NCBI GenBank assembly: GCA_029298735.1
Contig: JANSLP010000326.1
Location: 1-35,909 of the forward strand
Origin: Ophiostoma sp. CBS 140.51
Taxonomy: Eukaryota; Ascomycota; Sordariomycetes; Ophiostomatales; Ophiostomataceae
Length of the DNA stretch: 35,909 nt
Direction of reading: 5' to 3'
Made by a program: the position numbers and the translations under genes. The notes beneath the pieces were generated by a model, which was not told the origin of the DNA, did no database searches, and saw nothing but the letters and a program-made list of their open reading frames with translations. Below, piece after piece: positions 18,495 to 30,956 of this stretch (the first letter of the stretch is position 1; every line of letters begins with the position of its first letter).

Positions 18495-18916
18495 GGAAGT
18501 CATCACATCGTGATCAGCGATGTACAGAGTATCAAGTTCATAGTGTTGGTGTCTGAACTTATTATCAGTCTGAACATGAAAAAAGCTAGGTATTATCGAC
18601 AAGTCTCTCTGTTCTTTTGTTTCCGTTCACTGATTTGTAACTGCAATAGGTTTTGCTTTTGTAATAAAACAATCTACGACATGTTCACTCTCGTCACTTT
18701 CGTTGTCATTTCTATCACACTTTTATTTTGAGCCAACTTTGTTGTATTGTATCGAATCGCACTGTAAAAAAATTTGTATCCCATATCGCAAAACCCTAAA
18801 TGTTTCAGACCCGTAAATGCACATCTACTTTTGTTCCACTCTTTTGTCTTCTAACAATCTTCTGAACAAAATTTTATCAAGATCATTCTGAACAACGATT
18901 CTTCCGTTCTCTTCCC
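18495..18916. other. AT-rich spacer between LYS2 stop and gene D
   Basis: Should contain the LYS2 3' UTR and the upstream promoter of gene D. No supported gene. GC content jumps sharply at the LYS2 stop near 18917, marking the edge of the AT-rich stretch. Confidence 0.4.
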
Positions 18917-21900
18917 CTACTTGGCAGCCGAGCGACCGCCGAGCTGGCCAGCCGAGATGTTGGCCAGCGCGGCCTCGCTCAGCTGCGGTAGAGGGGTGGC
19001 TGCACCAGCAGGGGGTGCCGGCAGGAAGCCTGCAGCAACCAAGTAGGCCAGGTATGAGCCCATGGTGGTGATGGGCACGGAGTTGTCCGACGGCTTAGAG
19101 TTGGCGTCGTAGAGCTTGAGGGCGCCCTGGGTCTGGCGGTCGTCGAGCTCGGGGGCTAGCGAGTTGCCAGGGAGGTCGTTAACAACCATGTGGAACAGGG
19201 GCAAGAGGGCGTGCTCGCGGCCAGCGGCGGCGTTGGTCTCGTCGTCGACATAGGCCTTGACCTTGGCGGCCCAGTCCTTGTAGGGCACAAGGGGCGCGGC
19301 GTAGCCGTAAGCCTCAAGGGCGGACATCCAGTCGTTGAGAGTCGGGCGCGGGTGGCCCGTGACCTGGGCGACAGCCAGAGAAACGCCGTCGGCGGCTGCA
19401 GGCAGGTGGAAAGCGGCCGAGACGACGATGCGTTTGACCTGCGTAACTGGGACGGCGTTCAGGGTGTTGGAGATGTCGGGGCGGGCGCCGACCTGCAGAC
19501 AGCCCTTCCAGAGGCGGACCAGGAAATCGTCCGTGACCGAGGTGCCAGTAACCGGGTCACCAGTGATGTAACCGGAGCGAACAATGGCACCGACCAGACC
19601 ACGACGGCCAGCTTCTCTCAGCAGGTACTCGCTGGCCCACTTGGACTGACCGTAACCAGTGGCGAGGCCCTTGCGGCTACCGGAGAGATCGTCGGTCTCA
19701 AGGACGGGAGTGCCGTTGGGGCCGGCGGCGGTGTGGACGTAGTGGTCGTTGTCGAGAGCCGACGTGGACGAAACAAAGGCCAGGCGCTTGGCCTTGCTGC
19801 CCGAGGCACAGAGGTTGATGCAGGTCAGGGTGCTCAGGACGTTGGCAGCTCGCAGGACGGAGTAGGGCAGCATCCAGTTGACCTGGGCACCGTTGTGAAT
19901 GACGGCGTCGGCGGTGTTGCTGAGCTGAGTCCAGACGTCCTCAGTAAGACCGAAGTTGGGCTTGGCGAAGTCACCGACGACAACCTGGATGCGGGGCGTG
20001 GGCGAGGCGGTCAACCAAGCAGGCGACCACAGACCGTAGGCCTTCATGACCGACTCGAGACGAACCAGACCCTCAGCGGTGTCCTTGGCGCGGACAAGAG
20101 CAATGACGTTGGACTTGGTAGGGCCCTCGATAAGCTCGTGGACAATGTACGAGCCCAGGAAACCGGTGGCACCCGTCAGGAGGACGGTGGGAGCACCCTC
20201 AGTGGTGGCCGGGGCAGTGGGGATGTTGGAGGCCAGCTGGTTTGTCAGCTCGCGGGCGTCGACAGCGTAGGCCTCGTCCTCGACGTTGGCGTCGTTCTCC
20301 AGAGGCACGGCATCGAGACGCAGACCGATGGGGTCCTGGGCACGGTCGATTTCGGCGGCCAGGGCCTCGAGCGTCTGATGCTGGAAGATGGCGCGCATGG
20401 GGACATCAATATCCTTCCACTCCTTGGTGAGGCGGAAGAACATCTGCTGGGCTAGGATGGAATGGCCACCCTCATCGAAGAAGTTGGACTCGGGCCGCAG
20501 CGTGCGGGCAAAGCAGTTGGGAATGACCGAGGCCCAGATGGAAGCAAGGCGCTGCTGGGTATCGGTGAGCTTGGGAGCGACGGAAGAGGCACGGCGCTTA
20601 GCGAGGAAAGCGAGGTCGGCCTCGTCGGGGAAGGGCAGGGCAGCCTTGTCGATCTTGCCGTTGGGATTCAAAGGCATACGGGCAAGAGGGATGAAGAGGC
20701 TGGGAACGGCGTAGGACGGCAGACGGCCTGCCAAAAACTTCTTGCAGTCCTCGGACAGCGACCGGAAGCGCAGCAGCATCTGGCCAATGGACTCGTCGGG
20801 CGACTGAACGTCGAGCTGGGCACGCGAGGTGCGCGAGCGGGTCGCACCCTGGGCCTCAAGCTCCTCGAGGTGCTGGAACCAACGCTTGGTCTCGGGCACG
20901 AAGTAGGTGACCAGAGTGTGCTCCTCGTTCTTGTCACGACGGACGAGGGTGACGTTCTCGCGCAGGTAGGGGTGCTGCGACAAGTGAGCGTCGATCTCAC
21001 CGAGCTCAATGCGGAAACCACGGATCTTGACCTGCGAGTCGATACGGCCCGTGCACTCGACGCTGCCGTCAGGGCGGCGGCGACCGAGATCGCCCGTCTT
21101 GTAGAGACGATCGCGCGGCTCCGGGTTGTCGACGAACCAGTTGGCGACAAACTTGGAGCGGTTTAGCTCCTTAGTCTTCTCGTCGTCGCCCAGGTAGCCA
21201 CGGGCAAGACCACCGGCACGCAAGAACAGTTCGCCCTGCTCGCCAATCTCGCAAAGACGCTTGGGGTCGTCACGGTCGACAACGAGCAGCTGGACGTTCT
21301 GCATGCCCTGGCCAACGGGGATGATGTCGGGGAACGTATCGAGGATGTCCGGGTTCTCGTTCTTGCTGGGGATCTTGATGAAGGAGACGGCGCGCTGGGA
21401 TTCGGTCGAGCCGTAAAGGTTGATAATGTTGGCGCCGTTGGCGAGGTTGCGCAGCTTGGTGGTGTCCTTCTTGGTCAGCTGGTCACCGACGAAGAAGGCG
21501 TTGCGCAGAGCACCGATGCGGGCCGTGGCACCGCCGACCAGAATCTGACCCATGGCGGGCGTCAAGTGCGTGACGGTCACCTTGCTCTCCTTCATCCACT
21601 CAGCGAGCAGTTCGTAGGCAATGACCTCGACGGGCGGGATGATGATCTTGGCACCCAGGAACAGAGGAGTAAAGATATCGCGCTGAATGGGATCGTGGGC
21701 AATACCCGAAAGCATGGTGAACCGGTCCTGGTCCGACAGACCAAACTGCTCGGCCATCCAGGGGAAGTAGTGCGTCAGCGAGAAGTGACGACCCAGGACA
21801 CCCTTGGGACGGCCCTCAGAACCGCTCGTGTAGGAAAGTGTGGGTGCGGCCTCGGGCCCAACATCAACGCCAACGGGATCTTCGCCGCTGTACGTCTCCG

Positions 21901-22563
21901 GATCGAGTGCGTCCTTGCCGTCGGTCGAGTTGGCAGGGACACCACCATGCAGCTCGCCGTTGTCACACAGCTGCAGGGCGGGGATAAACGACTTGAGGTC
22001 GAGCGTGGTCGTGACAAACTCGAGAACAGGGGCCGAGAGAGGGCCCGATTCGCGGTTGGCCTTGTCGATGCAGACCAGGAAACGCGGGCGGGCAATGTCG
22101 AGCAGCACCTTCTGGCGCTCGGCGGGGTACTGGGGGTCGATGACACTGACGGTGGCGCCGGCCTTGAGGGCACCCATGTAAGCGACGACGAGATCAACGC
22201 CGCGGTAGGCATAGATCATGGCGACATCGCCAATCTGGCAGCCATGGGCCAAAAGATGGTGGGCGAGCCGGTTGGCGGCCTCGTTGATCTGGTGGTAGGA
22301 AAAGGAGCGCTCGGGGCTCTGGGAGCTCTTGGTCTCGACGACGCACTCACGGTCGGGAAACTTCTTGGCATTGGCGGCGAAGATGTCGTGGATGGCTGTG
22401 GGAGAGAAGATGTTGTGTAAGACAGTGCGCAGAATACAAAAATGCCGAGAACGGAGTCATCAACATGTGAGGGTGGACAGCCTCAAAAGGAAAAGAGCTT
22501 ACCTCCACGAAACTCGTCCCAATGGAGATCAATTGTCGGATCGGGTGGTGCTGGGCCGGCCAT
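18917..22563 (-). CDS. LYS2: L-2-aminoadipate reductase, large subunit (1179 aa)
   Basis: Reduces L-alpha-aminoadipate to its semialdehyde in fungal lysine synthesis, using ATP and NADPH, after phosphopantetheinylation by the LYS5-type transferase. Exon 1 is 22563-22503 and exon 2 is 22395-18917; the 107-bp intron runs from GTAAGC to CAG and restores the FRGA-IHDIFAANA join. Adenylation domain motifs include LSYTSGSEGRPKG (about residue 208), NLYGSTESQ, YKTGDLGRR, the RGFRIELGEID loop and NPNGKIDKAALP. The carrier domain has FFDEGGHSI with the attachment Ser near 666. The reductase domain has TGATGFLG (761-768) and YGQSKWASEY, giving the Tyr935/Lys939 pair of an extended SDR fold. The length matches filamentous-fungal homologues; yeast Lys2 is longer at the N-terminus. 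High GC and strong codon bias suggest good expression. Two TGACTCA-type sites lie upstream. All key residues are present. Confidence 0.96.
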
Positions 22564-22674
22564 GATGTGCAGTCTGGCTCAATGTGCGGTGTTGAGTGTG
22601 TGTTAAGAAGAATTTCAAGAGGAAAAGGAGAAAGGGAGGAGACACAATTCTTAAAGCAAAACAACATCACCAAT

Positions 22675-22681
22675 TGACTCA
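22675..22681 (-). promoter_or_regulatory. Gcn4/CPC1-type site upstream of LYS2
   Basis: Exact TGACTCA, about 112 bp upstream of the LYS2 ATG. Gcn4 and its filamentous counterpart CPC1/CpcA bind this core in amino-acid biosynthesis genes (general or cross-pathway control). Binding here is inferred. Confidence 0.6.
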
Positions 22682-22769
22682 ATTGACCATTGAGAGGAAG
22701 GAGCGCCCCGCTGAAACAGGCACGACCTGGCAGCTAAAATTTTCCAAGACAGCAGGAGAGCTCTTGCCG

Positions 22770-22776
22770 TGAGTCA
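22770..22776 (-). promoter_or_regulatory. Second Gcn4/CPC1-type site upstream of LYS2
   Basis: TGAGTCA on the plus strand (TGACTCA on the coding strand), about 207 bp upstream of the LYS2 ATG and inside the palindrome GTGAGTCAC. Two sites within 100 bp make chance less likely. Confidence 0.6.
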
Positions 22777-22781
22777 CGGGT

Positions 22782-24665
22782 AGCACCTTCCCGCGACCTT
22801 ACACAGACAGAACAGTGACAGCCCGTCGCAATTGCCCCGAACAAACTTTTTTCCGCCACCTGACGGGCAGCTTTTTAGCCTATCTCGACCTGTTCGGAAG
22901 TCATTCTTTGGCCTTCTATGGTGGGGTGGACTTTTTTCGGGGCCTCTTTTTTTCTTTCGTCAGTGAGGGGCAGCTCCGTACGTCGGGCCCAGCCAGACAG
23001 GACAAAGCCGGGGTAAAAGCCTGCAAGACAGCAGACAACACGCGATGCATGCCCATAATGCACCAATGCAGAGTGTCTCCACTTTTTGTTAGTCGCATCG
23101 ATTTGCCTCAAACGGCACAGAAACCCACTCTGACGTTGTCACCTCTTTTCGACTTTGAAAGGAACACAGCAGAGTAAGTGGCATCGTAACATTTAACTTT
23201 CCATCGTGTGTATGAGTATCTCGGATAATGTCTCCTATTAGTGTATGAAATCTATCGTGATAAAGAGGTTTATGTTTAAATAGAATTTTTATGTGTAGAG
23301 AATTTCAGAAACAAATTAAATCAACGTTAAAACTGAGCAATTATATTTCTGAAACAGAACCCTTTTATAAAAACATTAAAGAAATGGACAAATGAACGAA
23401 AAATTAGAATGATTATGAATAAGATCAAAAGAATTATTGTATTTATCGAACACAAGTTCCAGTATAGAGAACGCCAATCTGTACAGCCTTTCTTTCCGAG
23501 AGACCATCTTTCATGTACCACCGTAGTCTGTCGCCAGTCGACTAGACGCCCAAATATGTATCAACGCAGCGCCATCGTGAGATCCCATAAGTCGTTACGC
23601 ATACATGAAAACAAATAAACCAAACAAAGAACACCAACTGAAAACAAAATAGACCACAGAGCCACTGCTCCCAAGACGCCCTTGCGAGTCGGTCTAGCCG
23701 TCCTAAAACTCTTCGCTTCGCCAAACCCAATATCAAAATGAAAGCAACTGCCAAACACTGTGACTTGAAAAAAAGAAAAAAAAAGAGAGAGCCTTTTTTG
23801 TGCTCTCACAGTTACCCTCCTGGAGGACATCTGTTTTAGGGAATAATTGCTTTCCGGAACGTTTCTTTCCCGGACTTGCTGCTGCCGTCTTGCTTCTTCT
23901 TGCTTTCTCCTTGCGGTAAAAATCCCTAGTTACCCCAAGACAAGACACAAGACTGCCCAACCCACCACCCCGTCAACTTATTTTGTCTACCAAAACGTCG
24001 TGCTGAGGTGTGTGTTCCCGTAGTTTTAAAATGTTGAAGTGTAGAAAAAGTGTGAAAAGGTGTGAAAAGGTGAAAAAACATGAAATAGAAAACGTTGGCC
24101 GTCGCCCAGATCAACATCAGATGTACGTTCATAGTACGTCCGGAGACTCAGGGATACATGGTCAGGTAGAATAGGGTAATGAAAACGTAACCCGCACATC
24201 AAAAGTGATCGATCGATATGAGGGTTTGGACAAATCGTCCAAACAAAAAAAAAACACCAATAGAGCGTCGAACAGGGAAGAAGAAAAAAAGCGTCAAAAG
24301 AAAAGAAACTAACAAGTATTAAAGAGTCGTGCGAAGAGTCATCAATAAAACAGAGATGTTGAGAAAAGAATTGTGGACAGGAACCCATCATCCCAACCTG
24401 GCCAGCCAGCTTTCCGTCTCAGGAACGCATGGCTGCAAGTATGAGACGCGCGGATCAACAGATGACTATCATTTGTAGAATCCGGTATGAAGCGACGTGT
24501 CGTTATTTTTTTTTGGGTAGGGCTTGCCTGTTTTTGGTTTTTTTTTTTGGATTGTGAAGGAAAGTGATCAAAGAACAAGAAACTGAATCGATCATGAAGA
24601 GTGAATAAAACGCCTCCCACTAGGAAAAGGGTAATCGAAAAAGAAAATAAGGGTGAAGAGAAACT
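22782..24665. other. Intergenic region between LYS2 and the C2H2 regulator
   Basis: About 1.9 kb with no supported gene. It holds the distal LYS2 promoter and, towards 24.3-24.66 kb, the likely 3' UTR of the C2H2/DUF7896 gene. Several A/T homopolymers occur (near 23770, 24246, 24508 and 24538). Open frames are low-complexity, Phe/Ser/Lys-rich and lack conserved features. Confidence 0.4.
24041..24079. repeat. Short imperfect tandem repeat (TGTGAAAAGG)
   Basis: The 10-bp unit TGTGAAAAGG occurs twice exactly (24051-24070) with diverged copies on both sides. It is probably simple-sequence expansion. Confidence 0.7.
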
Positions 24666-26901
24666 TTAAATAGAGCCACCAAGTGGCACATAGTCGAATT
24701 CGAGCAGGTCGTTAGGAGCGTACTGCTGCGAGTAGCCAAAGCTGGCTGCGTCAAGATGGTGCTGCTCGGCGATGAATGGTTGCGCAGTGCCTTGGGTGAT
24801 AGTGGTACCTGAGGGGCTGCTCACAAAACCAGAAGAGTCAAGACCCGACATCTCGCGGAGGAGGTGGCTAGCGTTCGACTGCGGCTCGAGGAAGTGCGCA
24901 GACGAGATGAGACCACCGCCCTGTGGATACATGGTAGCCTGGGCTTGATGTTGGAGGTTGTTGAGTCTTGGCATCTCGGCCTGGATTTCAGCCGATTGCG
25001 CCATTCTGAGACAAGAAGCATCACCGCCAGTCGCCATGACCGCGGCGGCCGCAGCAGCGTCCTGGGGGAACGCGAAGCCCATGCCCATACCGAAGTAGGT
25101 GTAGTTGGAGATGTCGCCCATGTCCGTACCGGCCGAGGTGTCCATATTTTCAACGACATCCTCGTTTGCCTGAACATCCTGAGCTTCACTGAAGAAGTCT
25201 TCTTCTTCCTCTTCCATGTTTCCTGCATCGGCCGCAGAGATGACCTGGTTTCCGCAGATGGTGATTTCAACCATCCACTTTTTCAACTCGTTCATCGGAG
25301 GCCAGTCTCCGCCACCGTCTGCGTCTTGGTGATTGCCGTGGCTTTCCATGGCTGATGTAGCAGCATTCGAGCCCTTGCGCGATGGCTTCTGTTTGAAGTG
25401 CGTGCGACGAAGATGGGCGGCCGCATTGTAGTAGATACCATACGCCTTGCCCTCTTTGCAGTGCTTGCAATCGCTGAGCTGGCGAATAGCTGTGATGGAA
25501 GTCTCAACACCGTCCATGTGCGGGTCGCGGCAACGCCACTTCTTGACAGTCATCGCGTGTTTTGAGAGCTTATGCCGCCGAAGCTCGTGATCGCCTCTGA
25601 ACCCTTCCGGGCACAGATCGCAAAGGTCACAAAAGATCTTCTTGGACTTGGGCCGGTCACGCTTCGCCTTGCTAATCTCCACCTTTGCATTGGTACTGCC
25701 AGCACTCTCCTTGACCGGGCCTGAGACAGCTGGGCGCGAAGGTTGTGGCACGCCAATGTTGGCAGCAGGCTTCATGGGTGTGGCCGCCTTTGGCTGGAGC
25801 AGGTTCTTGCTGGCATTGTCCAGATGGCGCCGCAGGGATGACTTGGCACGCATGCGAAGGGACTTGTTCGACTTGGCACTGGTGCTGGAGATGGATCGCT
25901 CCATTTCAGCAGAAAAGTGCTGCGGGACGGAATTATCAGAGAAAGCAAAGGCGCTCTCATCAGCAGTGTTGAGGCCAAAAGATGAATAGGTGTTGATGGT
26001 GTCCGTTCGCTCCATTGACTGAGTCGCTTCCGGTGAATAGGTTGCGCCAGGCGATGTTTGCGAGGGCACACGATAGGCCGCAGACAGGTATCGTGAACCA
26101 ATACCGCGGACATCGTCATCACTGACAAAGTAAGCCTTGTCCAGAGAGCCATCTGCTCCCATGCTGTTGGTATAGCTCATAGCAAAGGCTGATTCGGCGC
26201 CAGCTCCGTACGGACCCAGGAAAGAGCCTTGGGAATCGGCGTGGACCATATGCACAGGTGCAGATATGTTGTCGCTGAAGCGGTCGCTTTGACGTCCGCT
26301 CATGGCTGCGTCAAAAGTGGTGTCTTCAGTAAGAGACCCACAAGTTGACGGGAGAGAGTAGAGTGCAGTGTGACTTGTCGTGGGAAACTCTGACTGGAAG
26401 AAATCAGCGGGGATAGACTGCGTGCTATCGCTGGTGGAGATGGGAAGCTGGCTTGCGTCTTCATAAATGCCTCTGGTGCGTAGAAATTGATCCGGCGCCA
26501 TGCCGATACCGTCAAAGCCCATGTCGGACAGGTCTTGGGGACCGTCTGTATTTGGGCGGTATGACAGCATGTGAGGCTGTGAGAAGTGCCTCGGGGTCAT
26601 GTTGATGGCATGGGGATGCGAAGCCATATTTGCGGCAGCAGAGTAGGGCGAGCTCAGGGACGGGGCCATATTGACGGAAGTGGGCGACTGCATGCGACGA
26701 GAAGGCTGCGAGGTTTTAGACCGCTTGAGCGGTGGGGCCGCATCATCATGACTGAAGGTCTGATATGTGTTAGTCAAGTAAACAGAGGGCGGGACAATAT
26801 GGCAGAGGATGAGAGAAAGTATGTCGTACATTTGGTCGGGTGGCTGTCGGGACGCCAACAGGCAGACCGACGGAATTTCGATTGCTAGTCTCGTTGGCCA
26901 T
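24666..26901 (-). CDS. C2H2-type (DUF7896-like) zinc finger regulator (721 aa)
   Basis: Exon 1 is 26901-26830 (MANETSNRNSVG...) and exon 2 is 26759-24666. The 70-bp intron starts GTACGA, has a TGACTAAC branch and ends CAG, joining RPN to TFSHDDAAPPLKRSK in frame. Without it the frame would begin with an unlikely hydrophobic stretch. The first 390 residues are Ser/Thr/Pro-rich and disordered-looking, with a basic PPLKRSK that may be a nuclear signal. A Lys/Arg-rich run (SKAKRDRPKSKKIFC) leads into the zinc region: FCDLC with HELRRHKLSKH (about 400-425) and a second Cys/His unit, CKHC with HLRRTH (about 455-477). KKWMVEI and an acidic Glu run follow, then a short Ala tract. This matches the fungal DUF7896/C2H2 group as I know it. 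It is probably a nuclear transcription regulator; its targets are unknown. Confidence 0.85.
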
Positions 26902-28802
26902 ATTGTGTATGAAGGTGACTTGGGATGAAGAAGATCGAGCTGGGATGATGTGCTGCGTGTAGCTGGTGTGTTTTAGATGAATGAGGCGAGAGCTGATGAG
27001 GCAGTCGCTGAATGAGTGGTTGTGAAAGTCCAAGAAAGAAAATGGAAACGAGAACACAAGAAAATAGAAATGAGAAGAGAATGCAGACAAAGGTCTAAAT
27101 GAAGGAGAAGGGATCGATCGGAGAAGGCAGTTTTGGGCAGGGCTGTTTATGTGGATGCGTAATGCAGTCGTGTTGTTCAAAAAGACGGGGCAGACTCCAT
27201 ATATGTATTCCGAGATGACAAGGCTTGAGAGTTTGAAAGGCACGCTAAACAAACACGAAGTAAAATGGGAAGATGAGGACCACGCGCTTGTATGTGCAGG
27301 GGTAGAGGAAAGGTGTAAGAAGGAAAGTGATAGTGAGTGGGAGGGAACGAAGGCGGACTGGCAGAGTGGAATAAGACGAGAAATACTTTGGGAGGAGGGA
27401 AGGAAACTAGGCCAAGAAACATCGGAAGAACGAAATATGACAAGAAAGGAATCGAGCGGAGAAGGAGAAGTTAACTGCAAGTGTGTGTGGCTGCGTGGCA
27501 CGCAAAAGTTGCAAAGGGCTGGCCAGACAAGATGTGCAAACATGAGAGATGGACTCTGGCGTGTGTGGTTTGAGCCGCACACTGTCTGTTTACACAGTAA
27601 GTATTGTCCGTCTCTTTCTGGTCTGGCCTGGCCCGTCCTGCATGCATGTCGATGGTCATTCTCACCTTTCGAAAACACTTGTCGAGCCTGTGTTTTCTGC
27701 CTTTTGGCTCATGCTTGGAAATGGAACCCACCAGCGACGGGCGGTGGTGGACTGGCGCGCCTGCGTTGTGGCCAGTGGAAGAAGAAAATATCATCCTCCT
27801 CAGCGGAGTGAGCAATGCAAAAGGAGGAAGCGCTAGTCGAGCCGGTGGTGGGTGGGTTCGCATCCCGATTAGAGCGCTGCAGGGGTCACAATATTGCGAG
27901 TCAAGGCCCAGTCAAGGTCCAAAACAGGGCACATTCAGGTCGTGTGTGGGTGTGTGGATGTTTGGATGTCAGGACGGGCGAGGGAAGGTCTTGAGGTGTG
28001 GCCCAGGTGCTGCTGGAGGCTTGGAGGTTGCGACAGGACGCCACTGCATGTGCTGTTCCTTGCCTCTTCTGCGTCAACTGTTGCCCGACAGAAAGGAAAG
28101 AGTTAGAACAGAACGGGACAAGTCGATGCTGCTCTGTTCTCATTCGACGATATCGAAAAGCCAAACCCGCAGAGAGAAGCTGTGCTTTCTTTTTCTTTTG
28201 TTCATCCTGTCCTTGGTCGTGTTGGTTCGTCATGTATGTGTACATATGTACCTCTCATGCTGAAAGAAGGAGGTCACAACGGACGCCGTGTCAAAGACAC
28301 ACTGTACGTCTCGGTTGACAAGACACGACGAGTCTGTCAAGATCTGACCCGGAAAGACAGGCCATTCCAGATGCAAGTGCTCTCACGGTCTGTTGATCTT
28401 TAATAGGACTAAGAAGCTTGGGCATGTTAGTGTCTATGCGTTGTCGACATGGCGTCGAGCTGTCAGGAAATACCACAAAGACAGTCAACACCGGCTCGAA
28501 TCGCGATCTGTGTTGTTTGTCTTATTTGTCTTGGAGGCTCTTCAACAAGTCACCAAGAATGGGCAGTGCTTACGAAGTATGGTCCGAAGGTGCGAGGACA
28601 GCAGCTCGAGCAGGGACAAAGGACAGGCCGAAGGATCATGCAGCGGGTTTTGTGGAAGCACTTTCGGATTCCGCGTGCTTATTGGCGCATATTTCCTGAG
28701 TGTGGACAGATCACAGTGTCGTTTGTCGAAGGAGCAAGCTTGCATGCAAGCACTTTGCATTTGCACACTGTGGCGATAGGAGCTGTGACACCCTTTGCAG
28801 AT

Positions 28803-28855
28803 TCTCCAAGACACTCAAAGACACTCAAGAGACACCCAAGAAGACATCCAAGACA
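28803..28855. repeat. Imperfect tandem repeat based on CAAGACACTCAA
   Basis: Four to five diverged 10-12-bp units rich in AAGACA and ACTCAA. Noncoding as far as I can tell. Confidence 0.6.
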
Positions 28856-30924
28856 ATAAACGGCCCAGGCCTTATCCAGTCACAAGTTGCGGCGCCGAGA
28901 CCCGTTCCCGGCAGGCTCTTTGAGGTGTTTTGGAGCTGTTTGTTTGGAAGGAAAGAGAGGTAAAGATCGGCACTGTGCCGTCAAACTGTCGACGAGAAGA
29001 ATGCGCCCCTTTCTGGAGCTCTCTGCCCGTGCCGAAGTCGTATTGTCCTGCAGCTTGCAAAGTCATGATACGGGACAGACTTACACAGCACAGACTTCCA
29101 GACCAACAGACAGGCAGACCAACCGACAGGCACCAGCTCTGATGATCGCATCGAATGCGCTGGCCGAATCCGAGACAAGCGCTAATGCTGGGCGGTGTTA
29201 GAACCAGCACCAGTGGTGTGTGGAGATGCATCTGATGTGATGAGATGAAGTGAGAGGGTGCTGGGGTCGATGAGCAGACACAAAGAAAGTCGAGATGGAA
29301 GAGCGTTTTGGCGATGGCCGATGTTGATGTTGATGTTGGGATGCATTTTTGTGGCAATCATCATTACAAGAGATATTTTTGGGTGATATGACTCAGGGGT
29401 AAACACAACAAACTCATCTTTGTCTTCATGGAAGGAGCGATACAATGCCAGACCTTGTATGATGCATTATTCTTGATCGTTCTTTCCTTTTGCTATTGAC
29501 AAGGCCCATTGTGAGGAAGTCGCGACTGGCCGACTTGACTCGGTTTGACTGAGACTGGCCTCCTGTCAACAACCGTTGAAGGAAAATACACGGGACTCAG
29601 GCGGGCCGCTCTGTTAGAGTCTCCTAGCGTTGAGCCAGTTTCACCAGTTTATTAGGGGTGATAGACCGCCTAACTCTTCTGCGAGAGACGTCAGCCGACA
29701 CACTCTAGAAACAAAACGCCGTTCAGATACCTTTAAGGCTCAAATATTACAGTGGATGCGTCTTTTTGGAAGGAGCCCACCTTCAAAGGGAAAGAGCCAA
29801 TAGACGTTGCAGGTGGTCCGCGATGAATTACAGCCAATCGACAAATTTGAGGCGACGAGACGGATGTCGACAAAAGGAAGGAGCCCCCGGTCCGCCAGGA
29901 ACAGGACTCCAGGAACGGCAACGACGAGAGAAATAAGTGGGGACCAGAAATGGTTGGCTCAGACTGTGCCAGCGAAAGTAGGGCGACGCTGGGCAGTTTT
30001 GGGCCTTTTGGGGTGACTTCAGCGAGCTCTGGGCGAGGGCGAGCTTCGATAAGAGTCTCAAGAGATGGTGGGCACAGACTCCTCTGCCTCATCCGATTTC
30101 TACTGGCTGGCCGTGTTTTGCGGGTGCTTGCGACGCTGTGGGTTTCTTTTTTTCTTTCTTTTTTTTCTTCATCTTTTGTTCACTTTCTTTCACTATTCTT
30201 TCCTCTTCCCACAGCGCCGTTGACCACCTGAGTGCCTACCGCCCAGCATCCTCAGCCTCTGAAAATAGGCGGAGTAGGCGACGCAGGTTGCATTCCGCGC
30301 CCCGAAGAACGGCACTTAGACTGCATTTTCAGGGGGACCGACACGAGCGACAGGGCCAGCCAGAAGACTCGACCACTAACACCCACCAACAGCGCCTGCA
30401 CACCACTACGTCAACGCTCTTTTGCCTCCTGTCGCTGCCCAACCCGCGCCGCCCGTCAGCTACTGACACTGTTCTAGACTAGATCGGCAGTCCAGATTGA
30501 GTGGAGTTGGTGCCCAATTGCACAGAAGATCGCTACCCAAACTGTGCACTTATTTCGAGCATTATTTCCTCCATTTTCCCCAAAGCCCACCATGTCCACA
30601 AGGTCGATTAATTTCATTACAACATCATCTCTGTCTGTCCTTCGCGTCTTCCGCGTCTTCGTCACTTCGTTTCTTCGTATTGTCACCGAGAAACGCACTG
30701 ACCAGGCTCGGCCAGGCCCTTTGCCAGATTGGCGTCCATTGGCTCCTCTCCGGGATGGCCACACCTGGTTCCCCGAGCCGACAATTACGAGTTTGATGGA
30801 GCTTTCTACGACAAAATTGTTGTTTGTTTTGTGATTTTCATTGTGTTTCGAAGTGTGGGAAAACGTACCTGGAAAGAAAAAGAATGCAGCCCCCTGGCGT
30901 TGCATTCGCCAGACGAGCAGAGAA

Positions 30925-30956
30925 GACGTGCAGACGTGCAGACGTGCAGACATGCA
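30925..30956. repeat. 8-bp tandem repeat GACGTGCA
   Basis: Three exact copies of GACGTGCA followed by GACATGCA, then diverged GCAGA sequence. A minisatellite-like tract in the gene-free region. Confidence 0.8.

Noticed and set aside
19190..20455. A 421-codon plus-strand open frame opposite LYS2 (and others at 20462-21166 and 21566-22420).
   Set aside because: These are shadows of the GC-biased LYS2 codons on the other strand. They are Gly/Val/Asp-rich, have no motif, and LYS2 is unmistakable on the minus strand.
27850..27885. A GGGTTCGCATCCC stretch resembling a tRNA T-arm.
   Set aside because: The T-stem pairs poorly and no acceptor, D-arm or anticodon arm could be built around it.
27149..28263. 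Overlapping plus-strand frames of about 220 codons.
   Set aside because: They overlap each other in different frames, show no domain or sensible composition, and lie over the leader of the C2H2 gene.
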